Source of the DNA: Olsenella sp. KGMB02461
GTDB lineage: Bacteria > Actinomycetota > Coriobacteriia > Coriobacteriales > Atopobiaceae
NCBI RefSeq assembly: GCF_012584445.1
Contig: NZ_JABAHI010000012.1
Coordinates: forward strand, 124,001 to 188,000
Direction of reading: 5' to 3'
Length of the DNA: 64,000 nucleotides
Of the stretch, positions 8,820 through 18,013 are shown one piece after another. Made by a program: the position numbers and the translations under genes. The stretch's first letter is position 1; each line of letters begins with the position of its first letter. The notes below the pieces were generated by a model, which searched no databases, was not told where the DNA came from, and worked only from the letters and a program-made list of their open reading frames with translations.

Positions 8820-9476
8820 TCAGGCGTTGAACAGCTTGGAGGTGCCCCCAAAGAGCTCCTGGCGCAGGAACACAAAGACAAAGAGTCCCAATATCGCCGA
8901 GCAAAAGGCGCAGATAAACGCCAGAGGCGGCCAGCGGGCAAAGCCTAGAAGCACCAACACCAGCGGGATGAACCCGCAGATGACGTCGCAGATGAGGTAT
9001 TTTGCGAACTCGGCGGCGAAATGTTGGCGGCGCACCAAAAGCAGCAGGACGTCGAAGGCCAGGGCAGACAAACAAATTATGGGGATCACCAGCGAGGTGA
9101 AGAAGTCTGCCTGGGTGAGCAGATAGCACAGGAGCGCCAGGCCAATGAGCAGCAGCAGATAGCGGGAGGCGCCCCGCACAAAGCCGGGGTTTTGCACGAT
9201 GAGGTTGCGCACGAAGAGCCCGTTGGCAACCACTACGCCGCTCACCAACAGCGCGATGTTGGGCGGGATGGCCCCTAGCCCGCAGAGCAGCGCCATGGTA
9301 AACACTGCTGCTCCGGAGCCAAAAAAGACAAAGGAGATCATGAGCTTCTGGGGCTTCACGATGGCGGCATGGGGAAACACCGCAGGGCTGGGCGTGCCGG
9401 TGAGCGGCCGTTGGCAAAGAGGGCAGGTATCCAGGTTGCCAGAGAAATCCACCTTGCAATGGGAGCAATGCTTCAT
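8820..9476 (-). CDS. DUF6320-type membrane protein with N-terminal zinc ribbon
   Basis: A 218-aa protein starting MKHCSHCKVDF. Two CxxC pairs (CSHC, CPLC) in the first 22 residues form a probable zinc ribbon. About six hydrophobic segments follow to the C-terminus, so it is an integral membrane protein with a cytoplasmic zinc knuckle. Its start overlaps the end of the upstream acyltransferase gene by 4 nt, indicating translational coupling. In other Gram-positives I recall DUF6320 proteins beside condensation/acyltransferase-like and alpha/beta-hydrolase genes, as here. The reaction is unknown; a role in lipid or envelope acylation is an inference. Confidence 0.75.
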   Translation of the reverse strand: MKHCSHCKVDFSGNLDTCPLCQRPLTGTPSPAVFPHAAIVKPQKLMISFVFFGSGAAVFTMALLCGLGAIPPNIALLVSGVVVANGLFVRNLIVQNPGFVRGASRYLLLLIGLALLCYLLTQADFFTSLVIPIICLSALAFDVLLLLVRRQHFAAEFAKYLICDVICGFIPLVLVLLGFARWPPLAFICAFCSAILGLFVFVFLRQELFGGTSKLFNA

Positions 9477-10753
9477 GCGAGGTCCTCCTCAGCCGTCTTT
9501 TTTACCTCAGGAAGCGGCGTGGCGCGGCTGTAGTTGATGTAGCCAAAGATCTGGCGGTCCGAGAAGAACCTCACAAACTCCTGGATGACATCGAGGTTGG
9601 TATAGACCGTGCTCAGGCCCAAGGAAAGGTCGTCTCCAAGGGAGCACGCCAAAAGGTTGAGCCCTTGGGTGGAAGTAAGGATGTTGATAGACTCCACATG
9701 GGTCGCCACCTCGGGCTCCAAGGTGATGCGCCCCAGGTTGGAGAGGGTGGCGGTGACCCCGCGTTCTGCGTCCAGGTTCGCCGCATAGAGCCCCAAGTCT
9801 TTGAGAAACACCGGGGCGACGCGCACCAGCGGGTTTTTCTCCAGCTTCACCATGGCGTTCATGCGCAGCTTCAGGGCGTCCAGCTGGGTTTGGGTGCTGA
9901 CCTGCGTTTGGATGAGGCGGGCCAGCTCAAAAGCCTCGGGCAGCTCTTGGCCGGTATCGATGGTGATGAAGGCCATGCCAAAGAAGTTGCGGGTGGTGTG
10001 GGAGCCAAAATGGCTGCGCAAATCCACCGGCAAGCCAATGCGTATGGGGCGGCGCCCGGCATCCCGGCGCTTGAAGGTGGAATGGATGGCCTCTACCAAA
10101 GCAGCCATAAGCACTGAGCTCAAACTCACCTGCCACTCATGGGCCAGCGCCAACACGGCTGAGCAGGGCAGATGGTATTCCAAGAAACTGGGGTCGTCGG
10201 CCATCTTGGGAGAAGGGATATGGTAGGCCCTGGAAAGCGCGGCCGTTTTGGAGTTTTGCGGCTCGAAGTTCTTGTCAAAGGCGTCTTCGATGCTCTCGTT
10301 ATGAGTGGCGTTATAGTTGGTAGCCGGCAGCGTCTCGCCATAAGCCCGCTCCACATACTGGCGCAGCAGCTCCTTGAAAAACTCCAGGGAGCCGCGGCCG
10401 TCTGAGATGATGTGGCTCACTTCGAAGTTGATGCGTTGCTCGTAGTAGCTCACCCTGAAGAGAGGCGCCCGCCTGCCTGCATGCAAAGGCGAGCAGATGG
10501 GCAGGTTCTCAGGGGTCACCACCACAGGCTCGGTCACCTGTTGGAGGTAGTGCCAGAACAGGCCGGAGCGAAGGTGCACGTTGAAGTGGCAGAACTTCTC
10601 GGTAGTGGCATCCAGCGCTTGCTGCAGCAAAGCAGGGTCCACTAATCTATCCATTTGCGCAGCATAACGAAACACCGTTTGGGTGCGACGTCCTGCTTGG
10701 GCTGCGTAATACTTGCCTATGTTGTCTAGGCGATACCAAGTATCTCGAGCCAC
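9473..10753 (-). CDS. Condensation/alcohol-acetyltransferase-like acyltransferase
   Basis: A 426-aa protein of the CoA-dependent acyltransferase (condensation/WS-DGAT-like) fold. The signature HHxxxDG is present as HIISDGRG around residue 128, with the first His replaced by Ser (VSHIISDG) but the catalytic second His and the Asp-Gly kept. A late conserved SNLGRI segment is also typical. It starts inside the end of the upstream hydrolase gene (28-nt overlap) and overlaps the DUF6320 gene by 4 nt, so the three are one translation unit. Likely transfers an acyl group to an alcohol or lipid acceptor at the membrane; substrate unknown. Confidence 0.78.
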   Translation of the reverse strand: MARDTWYRLDNIGKYYAAQAGRRTQTVFRYAAQMDRLVDPALLQQALDATTEKFCHFNVHLRSGLFWHYLQQVTEPVVVTPENLPICSPLHAGRRAPLFRVSYYEQRINFEVSHIISDGRGSLEFFKELLRQYVERAYGETLPATNYNATHNESIEDAFDKNFEPQNSKTAALSRAYHIPSPKMADDPSFLEYHLPCSAVLALAHEWQVSLSSVLMAALVEAIHSTFKRRDAGRRPIRIGLPVDLRSHFGSHTTRNFFGMAFITIDTGQELPEAFELARLIQTQVSTQTQLDALKLRMNAMVKLEKNPLVRVAPVFLKDLGLYAANLDAERGVTATLSNLGRITLEPEVATHVESINILTSTQGLNLLACSLGDDLSLGLSTVYTNLDVIQEFVRFFSDRQIFGYINYSRATPLPEVKKTAEEDLA

Positions 10754-11739
10754 GTGGAATCAGTCCCTTGGGTGAGGGTTTCGCCGTCCAGGAAGCTGCG
10801 GCAAATACCCAAAGATATTTTGGTGGTCTCGGCCGAGGTGGGGTAGAGCAGGTATCCGTGCATGGCGTCGCGCATGCGGTAGCAGGCGGCGGGGGTGCCG
10901 GCATCGCTCAGGCGCTTTGCAAAGGCCTCGTCCTCGTCGCGCAAAGGGCACAGCTCGGCCGAGAGGATGAGCGTGCGCGGCAGGCCGGTGAGGTCGCCTT
11001 CCAGCCAGGGGGCCAGGTAGGGGCTCTGCAGGTCGTCTGGATGCTCGGAGTAGAGCATGAGGTATTCCTGGAGGTCCTCTGCCGTGAGAATGTAATCATG
11101 GCCGTTTTCCTGCACCGAGGCGAAGGGAGCCGAGGGCCCGTAGTCATTGTTTAACACCGGATAGTAGAAGATGGCGGTCTTGGGGCTAAACTCGCCGCGG
11201 TCCCGGGCCATAAGGGCCACGGCGGCAGCCAGGTTTCCTCCGGCGGAGTCACCCATGAGCACCACGTGGTCTGGCACCACATCCGAGAAGACCTGACCCT
11301 CCATCACGGCTTTGGTGACGGCATAGCAATCCTCTGCAGGCACAGGAAAGCGGCTCTCGGGAGCCAAACGGTAGTCCACCGACACGATGCGGCGCTTCAA
11401 GGCCAGCGCGGCGTCCTTGCAAAAGTCTGCGTAGAGGTCCACCTGGCCGGTGACCCAGCCGCCGCCGTGGAAGAAGACGATGGTGCCTTCCCAGTCTTCC
11501 TCCACCGTGGCGCCCTCTTTGAGCGACAGGCTGATGTCTAAGGGGGTGAAGGTGCGGCAGGGAATCTCGTAGCCGTCTGTGGCGCGCACAGTGAGCGAGT
11601 CCTCGCGGATGCGCAGGTTGGGGGCCTCTACCTTGGAGGCGGCATCTTCAAAGGCACGGATGGCCTCGTAGCCTTCCACTACGTCGGGTTTGTGGCGTGT
11701 GTAGGCCTTGATGGCGGCCAGGCGAGCTTTTTCGAGCAT
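10726..11739 (-). CDS. Alpha/beta hydrolase (hormone-sensitive-lipase type esterase)
   Basis: The oxyanion-hole motif FFHGGGWVTG and nucleophile elbow GDSAGGNLAAA mark the HSL (lipolytic family IV) group. DEDEAFAKRL and the late HGYLLYP give the Asp and His of the triad. The ATG at 11739 (MLEKARLAAIKAY) gives 337 aa, close to family length. An in-frame TTG at 11820 would add 27 residues of non-conserved sequence, so the start is uncertain. The gene lies downstream of the DUF3516 helicase and is coupled to the acyltransferase. Esterase and acyltransferase together suggest acyl-group turnover on one lipid or polymer. Confidence 0.88.
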   Translation of the reverse strand: MLEKARLAAIKAYTRHKPDVVEGYEAIRAFEDAASKVEAPNLRIREDSLTVRATDGYEIPCRTFTPLDISLSLKEGATVEEDWEGTIVFFHGGGWVTGQVDLYADFCKDAALALKRRIVSVDYRLAPESRFPVPAEDCYAVTKAVMEGQVFSDVVPDHVVLMGDSAGGNLAAAVALMARDRGEFSPKTAIFYYPVLNNDYGPSAPFASVQENGHDYILTAEDLQEYLMLYSEHPDDLQSPYLAPWLEGDLTGLPRTLILSAELCPLRDEDEAFAKRLSDAGTPAACYRMRDAMHGYLLYPTSAETTKISLGICRSFLDGETLTQGTDSTWLEILGIA

Positions 11740-11832
11740 AGGCACCGCTTTCTTGAGAGGCGCCGCTGGGGCGCGGGTCTTTAGGCAAACCAGGTTTTTA
11801 CCCAGGGACGCCTCCCTCAAAAGCCATAGGTC

Positions 11833-14430
11833 CTAGTCCTCCCAAAAGCCCACTTTGTAGGCGGCAAAGACCACGCCGTCGGAGGTCTGGGTGGCATCCA
11901 GGTCGACGTCGGCAGTGATGCGAAAGTCCCGGTTGCCTTGAGGGTCGTCGAAGATCTGGGTCACGTGCCAGAGGTGGGAGCCCTTCTCGGCAGATTCATC
12001 CAGCTCAAAATAGGCGTCCGAGCGGGCGTCGGCGTCCAAGACCACCTCGTCGTAGACGTCGTAGTAGCGGTCCAGCACCTGCCGCCACACCCGCTCTCCG
12101 TAGCCCCAGTCCACGTCCAGGGCGCCCAGGGAGGCTGCGTCGTCTCTGGCCGCCAAGGTCACGCGGCGGATGAGGGCGTTTCGCACCAGCAGCTTGAGGC
12201 CGCGGCGGTCTTTGACCACGGCGTCTGCCTCCACAAAGGCTCCGGGGCCTTCCATATCCTGCTGGCCCACCTGGGCCCAGGCATCCACCAGGCTGGAGTC
12301 CACCGAGCGCACCATGAGCCCCAGCCACGCCACGATGTCATCCAGGCGTTGGTCGCGTTTGTCGGGAGGCACCGTGCGGTCGAGCGCCTGGTAGGCATCG
12401 GACAGGTAGCGCAGCAAGATGCCTTCCACCCGAGAAATGCCCATGGCCTGAATGTAGCTCTTGAAGTCGTTGGCGCTCTCGATCATGGCGCGCAACACGC
12501 TCTTGGGGCGCAGCTGGTAGTCGTTGGCCCAGGGCACCGAGGTGCAGTAGAGCGCGAAAGCCTCGTCTAGCAGGTCTTTCAAGGGCTGCTCGTAGGTGAC
12601 CTCGCTCAAGAGCTCGTCGCGCTCCTCGAAGGGCACGCCCTCGGCCTTGAGCTCGGCTTTCTTGGCTTCCACAGCCTTCTTGCGCTGGGCTTTGAGGATC
12701 TGCACCGGGTCGTCCAGCGTGGCCTCCACCATGGAGATGACATCCAGGGCGTAGGTGTCGCTCTCAGGGTCCAAGAGCTCCAGGGCTTCGATCAGGAAGG
12801 GGGAGAGCGGCTGGTCGAGCGCGAAGTCGTCCGGCAGCTCCACGGTGAGGGTATAGGAGGCGCCGCAGCCGCCGGGGGCGCAAGGATCGGCGTCTGCAGG
12901 AGCGTCTTGGGGCAGCTCCACTACCACCACGCCGGAGTCGATGAGGGTGGTGAAGATCTCGGTGGCCCGGATCTCCAGAGCCTCCTTTTGCTCCGGGGTT
13001 TGCAGGGAGTCTGCGATGAGGCGGCTGGCCTCAGCGCGGGCGTCGCCGTGGCGGCTCACCAGCTCCAGCACCATGGAGTGGGTGATGTCCAGGCGAGGGG
13101 TGAGCTTTTCTGGGACAGACTCCGCCAGCTTGGTGAAAGTGCTCTCATCCCAGCTCACAAAGCCCTCGGGCGGCTGCTTGCGCTTGACGCGGCGGCGCTT
13201 CTTGGGATCGTCTCCCGCCTTGGCCAAGGCGCGCTCGTTCTCTATGACGTGCTCAGGGGCCTCGGCGATGACCAGGCCCTCGGTATCAAAGCCGGCACGG
13301 CCTGCACGGCCGGCGATCTGGTGGAATTCGCGAGAGCGCAGCCGGCGCGTGCGGTGCCCGTCGAACTTGGAGAGCGCGGTGAACACCACCGTGTGGATAG
13401 GCACGTTGATGCCCACGCCCAGGGTGTCGGTACCGCAGATCACTGGCAGCAGCCCCTGTTGGGCCAGCTTCTCCACCAGTAGCCGATAGCGCGGCAACAT
13501 GCCTGCATGGTGCACGCCTACGCCTGAGGCCAGCAGGCGCTTGAGCGTCTTGCCAAAGGCGGTGGAAAAGTGCGTCCCCTTGCAGGCGTCCTGGATGGCC
13601 TTGCGCTGCTCTTTGGAGGTGACGCCGTAGCTGGAGAGCGCCTGGGCGGTGTTCAGGGCCGCCACCTGGGAGAAGTGCACCAGGTAGAGGGGTCCTTCCC
13701 CGTTGCGCAGCGCCAGCTCAACGGTGGTTTCCAGGGGATTGAGCTCGTAGCGGTAGGAGAGGGGCACCGGCCGCTCGGCATCGGTGACCTGGTCCACCTG
13801 CCGCCCGGTTTGGCGCTCCAACAGCGCGCAGATGTCGTCCATGTTGCCCAGGGTGGCGCTCATGAGCAGGAAGTGAGCCTGGGGCAAACACAACAGCGGG
13901 ATCTGCCAGGCCTTGCCGCGATCGGGGTCTGCGAAGAAGTGGAACTCGTCTGCCGCCACCCAGTCCACGTTGGCGTTGGCGCCGCCGGCCAACGCCTTGT
14001 TGGCCAGGATCTCTGCCGTGCAGCAGATGATGGGGGCATCCGGGTTTATCTGCGCATCGCCGGTGAGCATGCCTACCAGATCGCGCCCAAAGAGCTCCAC
14101 CAGGTCAAAGAATTTCTCCGACACCAGCGCCTTGATGGGCGCCGTGTAATAGGAGGTCTCGCCCATGCAGGCCGCCATGAAGCACATGCCGGCCGCCACC
14201 AGGCTCTTCCCCGAGCCCGTTGGCGTCCCCAGCACCACATGGTCGCCCATCAAAAGCGCCATGAGCGCGTCTTCCTGATGAGGCCACAGCTCTATGCCGC
14301 GCCCCTCGCACCACTCCATGAAGGCATCGAAGGCCTCCTCCCGAGTGAGCGTCTCCCTCCCATTGAGTTCGACGGCTAAATCGCCCAGCTCGCCATAGCT
14401 GGCCGGAGACAAAACGGTGGCACGCTCCAT
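11833..14430 (-). CDS. DEAD/DEAH-box superfamily 2 helicase with DUF3516
   Basis: An 865-aa SF2 helicase. GTPTGSGKS is the Walker A, AADEFHFF the motif II (DEFH rather than DEAH), MSATLGNM motif III, TDTLGVGINVP motif V and QIAGRAGRAGFD motif VI. The C-terminal half is the long helical region that defines DUF3516 helicases, which are typical of Actinobacteria and Ski2/Mtr4-like. It probably unwinds structured RNA. The ATG at 14430 is chosen because AAGGACG precedes it; a frame upstream is open for 17 more codons. It is the first gene of a leftward run with the hydrolase-acyltransferase-DUF6320 genes, ~90 nt from the next gene. Confidence 0.92.
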   Translation of the reverse strand: MERATVLSPASYGELGDLAVELNGRETLTREEAFDAFMEWCEGRGIELWPHQEDALMALLMGDHVVLGTPTGSGKSLVAAGMCFMAACMGETSYYTAPIKALVSEKFFDLVELFGRDLVGMLTGDAQINPDAPIICCTAEILANKALAGGANANVDWVAADEFHFFADPDRGKAWQIPLLCLPQAHFLLMSATLGNMDDICALLERQTGRQVDQVTDAERPVPLSYRYELNPLETTVELALRNGEGPLYLVHFSQVAALNTAQALSSYGVTSKEQRKAIQDACKGTHFSTAFGKTLKRLLASGVGVHHAGMLPRYRLLVEKLAQQGLLPVICGTDTLGVGINVPIHTVVFTALSKFDGHRTRRLRSREFHQIAGRAGRAGFDTEGLVIAEAPEHVIENERALAKAGDDPKKRRRVKRKQPPEGFVSWDESTFTKLAESVPEKLTPRLDITHSMVLELVSRHGDARAEASRLIADSLQTPEQKEALEIRATEIFTTLIDSGVVVVELPQDAPADADPCAPGGCGASYTLTVELPDDFALDQPLSPFLIEALELLDPESDTYALDVISMVEATLDDPVQILKAQRKKAVEAKKAELKAEGVPFEERDELLSEVTYEQPLKDLLDEAFALYCTSVPWANDYQLRPKSVLRAMIESANDFKSYIQAMGISRVEGILLRYLSDAYQALDRTVPPDKRDQRLDDIVAWLGLMVRSVDSSLVDAWAQVGQQDMEGPGAFVEADAVVKDRRGLKLLVRNALIRRVTLAARDDAASLGALDVDWGYGERVWRQVLDRYYDVYDEVVLDADARSDAYFELDESAEKGSHLWHVTQIFDDPQGNRDFRITADVDLDATQTSDGVVFAAYKVGFWED

Positions 14431-14702
14431 TGGCACGTCCTTATCGGTAGGAAGGGCGCCCAAGGCGTGCCCCTCGCACATTCATCTTCTGTCTATCCTA
14501 CCCTCTCGCGCCCGCGCAGCCCCCCCTGCCGAGAAACCCTGCCGCCTTTGCCGCTGCTGTCGGAGTGTTCTCGCGGCAGCCGTTGCCCCGAGATGTCGAA
14601 AATGGGGGAGGGGCCAGTAACGTACAATGACAGATTCAGGCCCTTATAAGCTTTAGGGAATGGCGCGCTCTGGTGGCACGCCGCGAGGAATCAGGAGCCC
14701 CC

Positions 14703-15992
14703 ATGGCCGAGAAGCGCGATTTTCTCGATGACATCATCGATATGTCCCAGGACTTTAAAGCCATCAAGAACCCGTTGGCCCAGATCGCCAACTCGCTGGC
14801 GGCCGAGCCTGGCGAGGTGCCGGTATGGAACCCGGCCGACTACAAGGAGCGGCCGCGCCCTGCGCCCCCTTCATGCACCAGCTGCAAGAGCAAGGATGCC
14901 ACTACCTGCACCCGCTGCATCGACGTGTGCCCCAAAGGCTCCATCCACATCGAGGGCGGCGGCATCGAGATCGACGACAGCTGCATCAAGTGCGGGCTGT
15001 GCATCTCGGCCTGCCCCAGCGAGTCCTACCACGCCCGCGAGATCAACGCCAACAAGCTCTACGACCGCATCGCCGGCGCTGCGGCCAGCCACGAGACGGC
15101 CTATGTGACCTGCACGCGTGCGCTGGGCCGTCTGCCGCGGGAGAACGAGGTGGTGCTGCCCTGCATTGGCGCGGTGCCCTCGGAGGTGTGGTTCGCCCTT
15201 ATGGTGCGCTTCCCCCAGATGAGCATCTACCTGCCTTTGGGCATCTGCGACCGCTGCCGCACCACCACAGGCGAAAAGACCTACTGCGACCTCATCGCCC
15301 GCGCCGAGACCTGGGCAGGCTTTGGCCTCAACCTGGTGGTGGACGAGGAGGAGCTCACCTGCGAGATGCGCCGCAGCTGGCAGCGCAAGGAGTTCGTGGA
15401 GACCATCCTCAAAAGCGGCGAGCGCCTGGTGAGCCGCACCAACCCCGTGCTCACGGCGGCGAGGCGCGTCACCCAGATGCTGGATGCTCACAAGCGGCAG
15501 ATGAGCGCCCTGCAGCGCCAGCTGGACAAGGCGGTGGGCACCACCAGCTCCAAGAACCGCCGGCGCATCCTTTTGGACCGCCGCAAGATCATGATGGGAG
15601 CGCTGCAAAAGCACCCGGAGCTGGCGGCCAACATCGACCTCTACGAGCCCCTGTGCGACATGGACGCCTGCACGCTCTGCGGCGCCTGCGAGCAGGTATG
15701 CCCCACCCACTGCATCGAGATCACCGAGGACGGCCGCTGGTCTTGCGAGCCGGAGTTCTGCGTGCAGTGCGGCGCCTGCGAGCACGTGTGCCCCACCAAG
15801 GCCATCGAGTACGAGTTCTGCGATGCCTCAGACATCGTGCTCCCCGACGAGCAGGAGCGCGACCGCAAGGAGAAGGAAGCCGAGCAAAAGGCCGAAATGG
15901 AAAAGCTCAAGGCCCAGGGCAAAGCCTCCATGCTCAAGGGATTGGACATGCTGGAGAAGCTCTCGGACTCCCTGGCAGGCAGCGACGGGTAA
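14703..15992 (+). CDS. Ferredoxin-like 4Fe-4S protein with four cysteine motifs
   Basis: A 429-aa soluble protein. Cluster motifs lie in two pairs: CTSCKSKDATTC with CTRCIDVCP, then CIKCGLCISACP, near residues 60-105; and CTLCGACEQVCP and CVQCGACEHVCP near 320-365. The ~200-aa middle part carries extra cysteines (CTRALG, GICDRCRTTTGEKTYC) reminiscent of domains that hand electrons between heterodisulfide-reductase-like subunits. The tail is Lys/Glu-rich and helical. AGGAG precedes the ATG at 14703. It is a single gene closed by a terminator, so the redox partner is not visible. Electron transfer in an anaerobe is clear; the pathway is not. Confidence 0.85.
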   Translation: MAEKRDFLDDIIDMSQDFKAIKNPLAQIANSLAAEPGEVPVWNPADYKERPRPAPPSCTSCKSKDATTCTRCIDVCPKGSIHIEGGGIEIDDSCIKCGLCISACPSESYHAREINANKLYDRIAGAAASHETAYVTCTRALGRLPRENEVVLPCIGAVPSEVWFALMVRFPQMSIYLPLGICDRCRTTTGEKTYCDLIARAETWAGFGLNLVVDEEELTCEMRRSWQRKEFVETILKSGERLVSRTNPVLTAARRVTQMLDAHKRQMSALQRQLDKAVGTTSSKNRRRILLDRRKIMMGALQKHPELAANIDLYEPLCDMDACTLCGACEQVCPTHCIEITEDGRWSCEPEFCVQCGACEHVCPTKAIEYEFCDASDIVLPDEQERDRKEKEAEQKAEMEKLKAQGKASMLKGLDMLEKLSDSLAGSDG

Positions 15993-16029
15993 CCTGCAGG
16001 CACGACCAATTGAAGACCCGTTAATCCAA

Positions 16030-16054
16030 GGGGGAGCGCATACTCCCCCTTTTT
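16030..16054 (+). terminator. Rho-independent terminator after the ferredoxin gene
   Basis: GGGGGAG and CTCCCCC form a perfect 7-bp stem with a 6-nt loop, followed by five T, 38 nt past the stop codon. Confidence 0.88.
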
Positions 16055-16139
16055 GTGGCAGGGCGGTGGCATAGCTGAAAAAAGAATCTAATAAAGTGAT
16101 ATCAAGGCGATCGGAAAGCCGGCCGGGAGGGGAGGGGCA

Positions 16140-16820
16140 ATGGCCCGGATCCTATATGTGGAAGATTCAGCGGCTACCAGGTCCCTTCTAACCCGGTATC
16201 TAGAGGCTGCGGGCCATGAGGTGCACTCCTTTGAGAGCTGTGCCGACTTCATTGCTGCAGCGCGCAAAGGGCCTTTTGATGCGGCCTTGGTCGATCTCTC
16301 ACTGCCGGATGCCCAAGGTCAAGAGGTGCTTCAACAGCTCAGGGCGATCTCGGGAGCCCCTACGCTCGTGTTAACGGGGGATGGCGCGGAGCCAAGCTTC
16401 TATGCTGGCCTTTCCCTGGGGGCCGATGCTTATCTGGTCAAACCTGCCAGCCCCCGAGTGGTGGTGGCTCAGGTGCATGCATTGCTTCGCAAGCCTGAGT
16501 CTTGCTCTCAGCCGTTGTCTTTTGGCTCTCTCAGGTGGAGCCCTGCTGATGCTTCCTGGATTGCTGGGGCTACCATCCTTTCTCTTACGCCCCAAGAATC
16601 CCAGCTTCTCCAATATCTCGTGAAGCTTCAAGGAGCCCTTGTCAGCCGAGAAGAGCTGCTCTGCGAGCTGTGGGGCTATCCTTCTGGCTCATCCTCTCGA
16701 GCGGTGGACGAGGCTCTGCGCAGGCTCAGGATCAAGCTGGACCGCGCAGGGAGCTCGGTTGGCATCGAAACCCTGTGGGGGAAGGGTGTGCGCTTGGTGG
16801 TGAGAGAGGGGTCTTCATGA
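16140..16820 (+). CDS. OmpR-type response regulator
   Basis: A 226-aa protein with a REC domain (acidic pair E8-D9, phospho-acceptor D52 in LVDLSLPD, Lys in YLVKPAS) and a C-terminal winged helix (LTPQESQLLQYL through RAVDEALRRLRIKL and GKGVRLVV). GGAGGGG precedes the ATG. Its stop overlaps the start of the sensor-kinase gene (ATGA), so the two are co-translated. It should act as a DNA-binding transcription factor. No target site is evident here. Confidence 0.93.
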   Translation: MARILYVEDSAATRSLLTRYLEAAGHEVHSFESCADFIAAARKGPFDAALVDLSLPDAQGQEVLQQLRAISGAPTLVLTGDGAEPSFYAGLSLGADAYLVKPASPRVVVAQVHALLRKPESCSQPLSFGSLRWSPADASWIAGATILSLTPQESQLLQYLVKLQGALVSREELLCELWGYPSGSSSRAVDEALRRLRIKLDRAGSSVGIETLWGKGVRLVVREGSS

Positions 16821-17947
16821 ACAGTCAAACTGGATTGAGGCGCCTTTCCGGCGTCCAATGGATTGCCTTTGCCCTTTTGCTCGTTGCTGCCTTTGCGGGC
16901 CCTCTCATCGTGGTGGATGCCCAGGCAAAAGAAACACTTTCGTGGTGCTTGGACCAGCGAGCAGATCCAAGCTCTTGGGACTTGCAAGTCGTGAGGTATC
17001 CCCTGAAGGAATATAACCCTGAATATCCCCCTGAGAACCAGGCGCTCCACAGCGTGCTCTCTCAGGTAAGCGATGAGGAGGAACTCGGCAGCCTGCCTGA
17101 ACAGCGTACCGTCCAGCTTCTCGATGGATGGCCCAATGTGCGGGCTTATTATTACCTTCAAGAGGGACCTCTTGATCCGCTTTATGGCCCTGGCCTTTGG
17201 GTGGTCATGGTGGATGTGTCCCAAGCCATCCACGCCATCAACTCTGCCTGGGTGATCGTGGCTGCGGTTGCCCTTTTGGGCTTGTTGGCTCAGCAGCTTC
17301 TATTGAGGGGCGCCTCAAAAGCCGTTGCCCAAGACTATGAGCAGATCCGCGGCCGCTATGTGCTGGGAGCCCATGAGGTGAAGGGGCCTCTGATGGCTAT
17401 CCAGGGTTCTGTGGAGGCCTGCGAAGATGGCCTTATGCAGCCTCAAGAGTCGGCGGACTTAGTTGCAAAGGAGGTCGCTAAGATCCAGCAGACCTTGGAT
17501 GACCTGGCCAAGCTTGCCTGGGTGGAGGAAGATAGGGAGCCGGTTAAGATGACCTGGCTCGACTTGGCTCCCTACCTTTTGGATGAGGCCCAGAGGGCAA
17601 AATGGTCTTCAGAAGCCCCGTGCATCAGTGGCTCTCTGGCAATCTGGGCTGATGCGTTCTTGGTTGACCAGGCACTCTCCACTTTGAGCCACTGGATGGA
17701 CCGGTGCGACTTGGCACCACAGCATATTGAGGCCACAGGCCCTGAGCTGCGGCCTTCTCGGAAAAGCCGTGTGGCACAGTTGGATCAGAGGGTAACCCTC
17801 ACCCTAGGCTTTGCGGAGCCTTTTCCAAAAAAGGCCACTGAAGATGTGGCGCTCACGTTGCTTTTGGCAATACAGGATCTGCAGGCAGGGGATCTGGCGG
17901 TGGATGCTGCCAGGGGCACGGTGCAACTTCGATGGCGAACAGTCTAA
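16817..17947 (+). CDS. Degenerate membrane sensor histidine kinase
   Basis: A 376-aa protein beginning at the ATG that overlaps the regulator stop codon. There is an N-terminal membrane helix (residues ~12-36), a ~100-residue extracellular part, a second helix (~137-160) and an H-box LGAHEVKGPLMAIQG with His186. The catalytic half is abnormal. The region that should hold the N-box reads DAFLVDQALSTLSHWMDRC with no Asn, and no DxGxG or GxGLGL box is visible before the C-terminus. It may dimerise and be phosphorylated by another kinase, act as a phosphatase, or be decaying. The partnership with the regulator is inferred from the overlap. Confidence 0.82.
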   Translation: MNSQTGLRRLSGVQWIAFALLLVAAFAGPLIVVDAQAKETLSWCLDQRADPSSWDLQVVRYPLKEYNPEYPPENQALHSVLSQVSDEEELGSLPEQRTVQLLDGWPNVRAYYYLQEGPLDPLYGPGLWVVMVDVSQAIHAINSAWVIVAAVALLGLLAQQLLLRGASKAVAQDYEQIRGRYVLGAHEVKGPLMAIQGSVEACEDGLMQPQESADLVAKEVAKIQQTLDDLAKLAWVEEDREPVKMTWLDLAPYLLDEAQRAKWSSEAPCISGSLAIWADAFLVDQALSTLSHWMDRCDLAPQHIEATGPELRPSRKSRVAQLDQRVTLTLGFAEPFPKKATEDVALTLLLAIQDLQAGDLAVDAARGTVQLRWRTV

Positions 17948-18013
17948 GGCACCTGTCTTTCGCGGAGGGGGTACAGTAGAGAGCAGCATGAAACTTGAGA
18001 AAGGATCTTCGCT

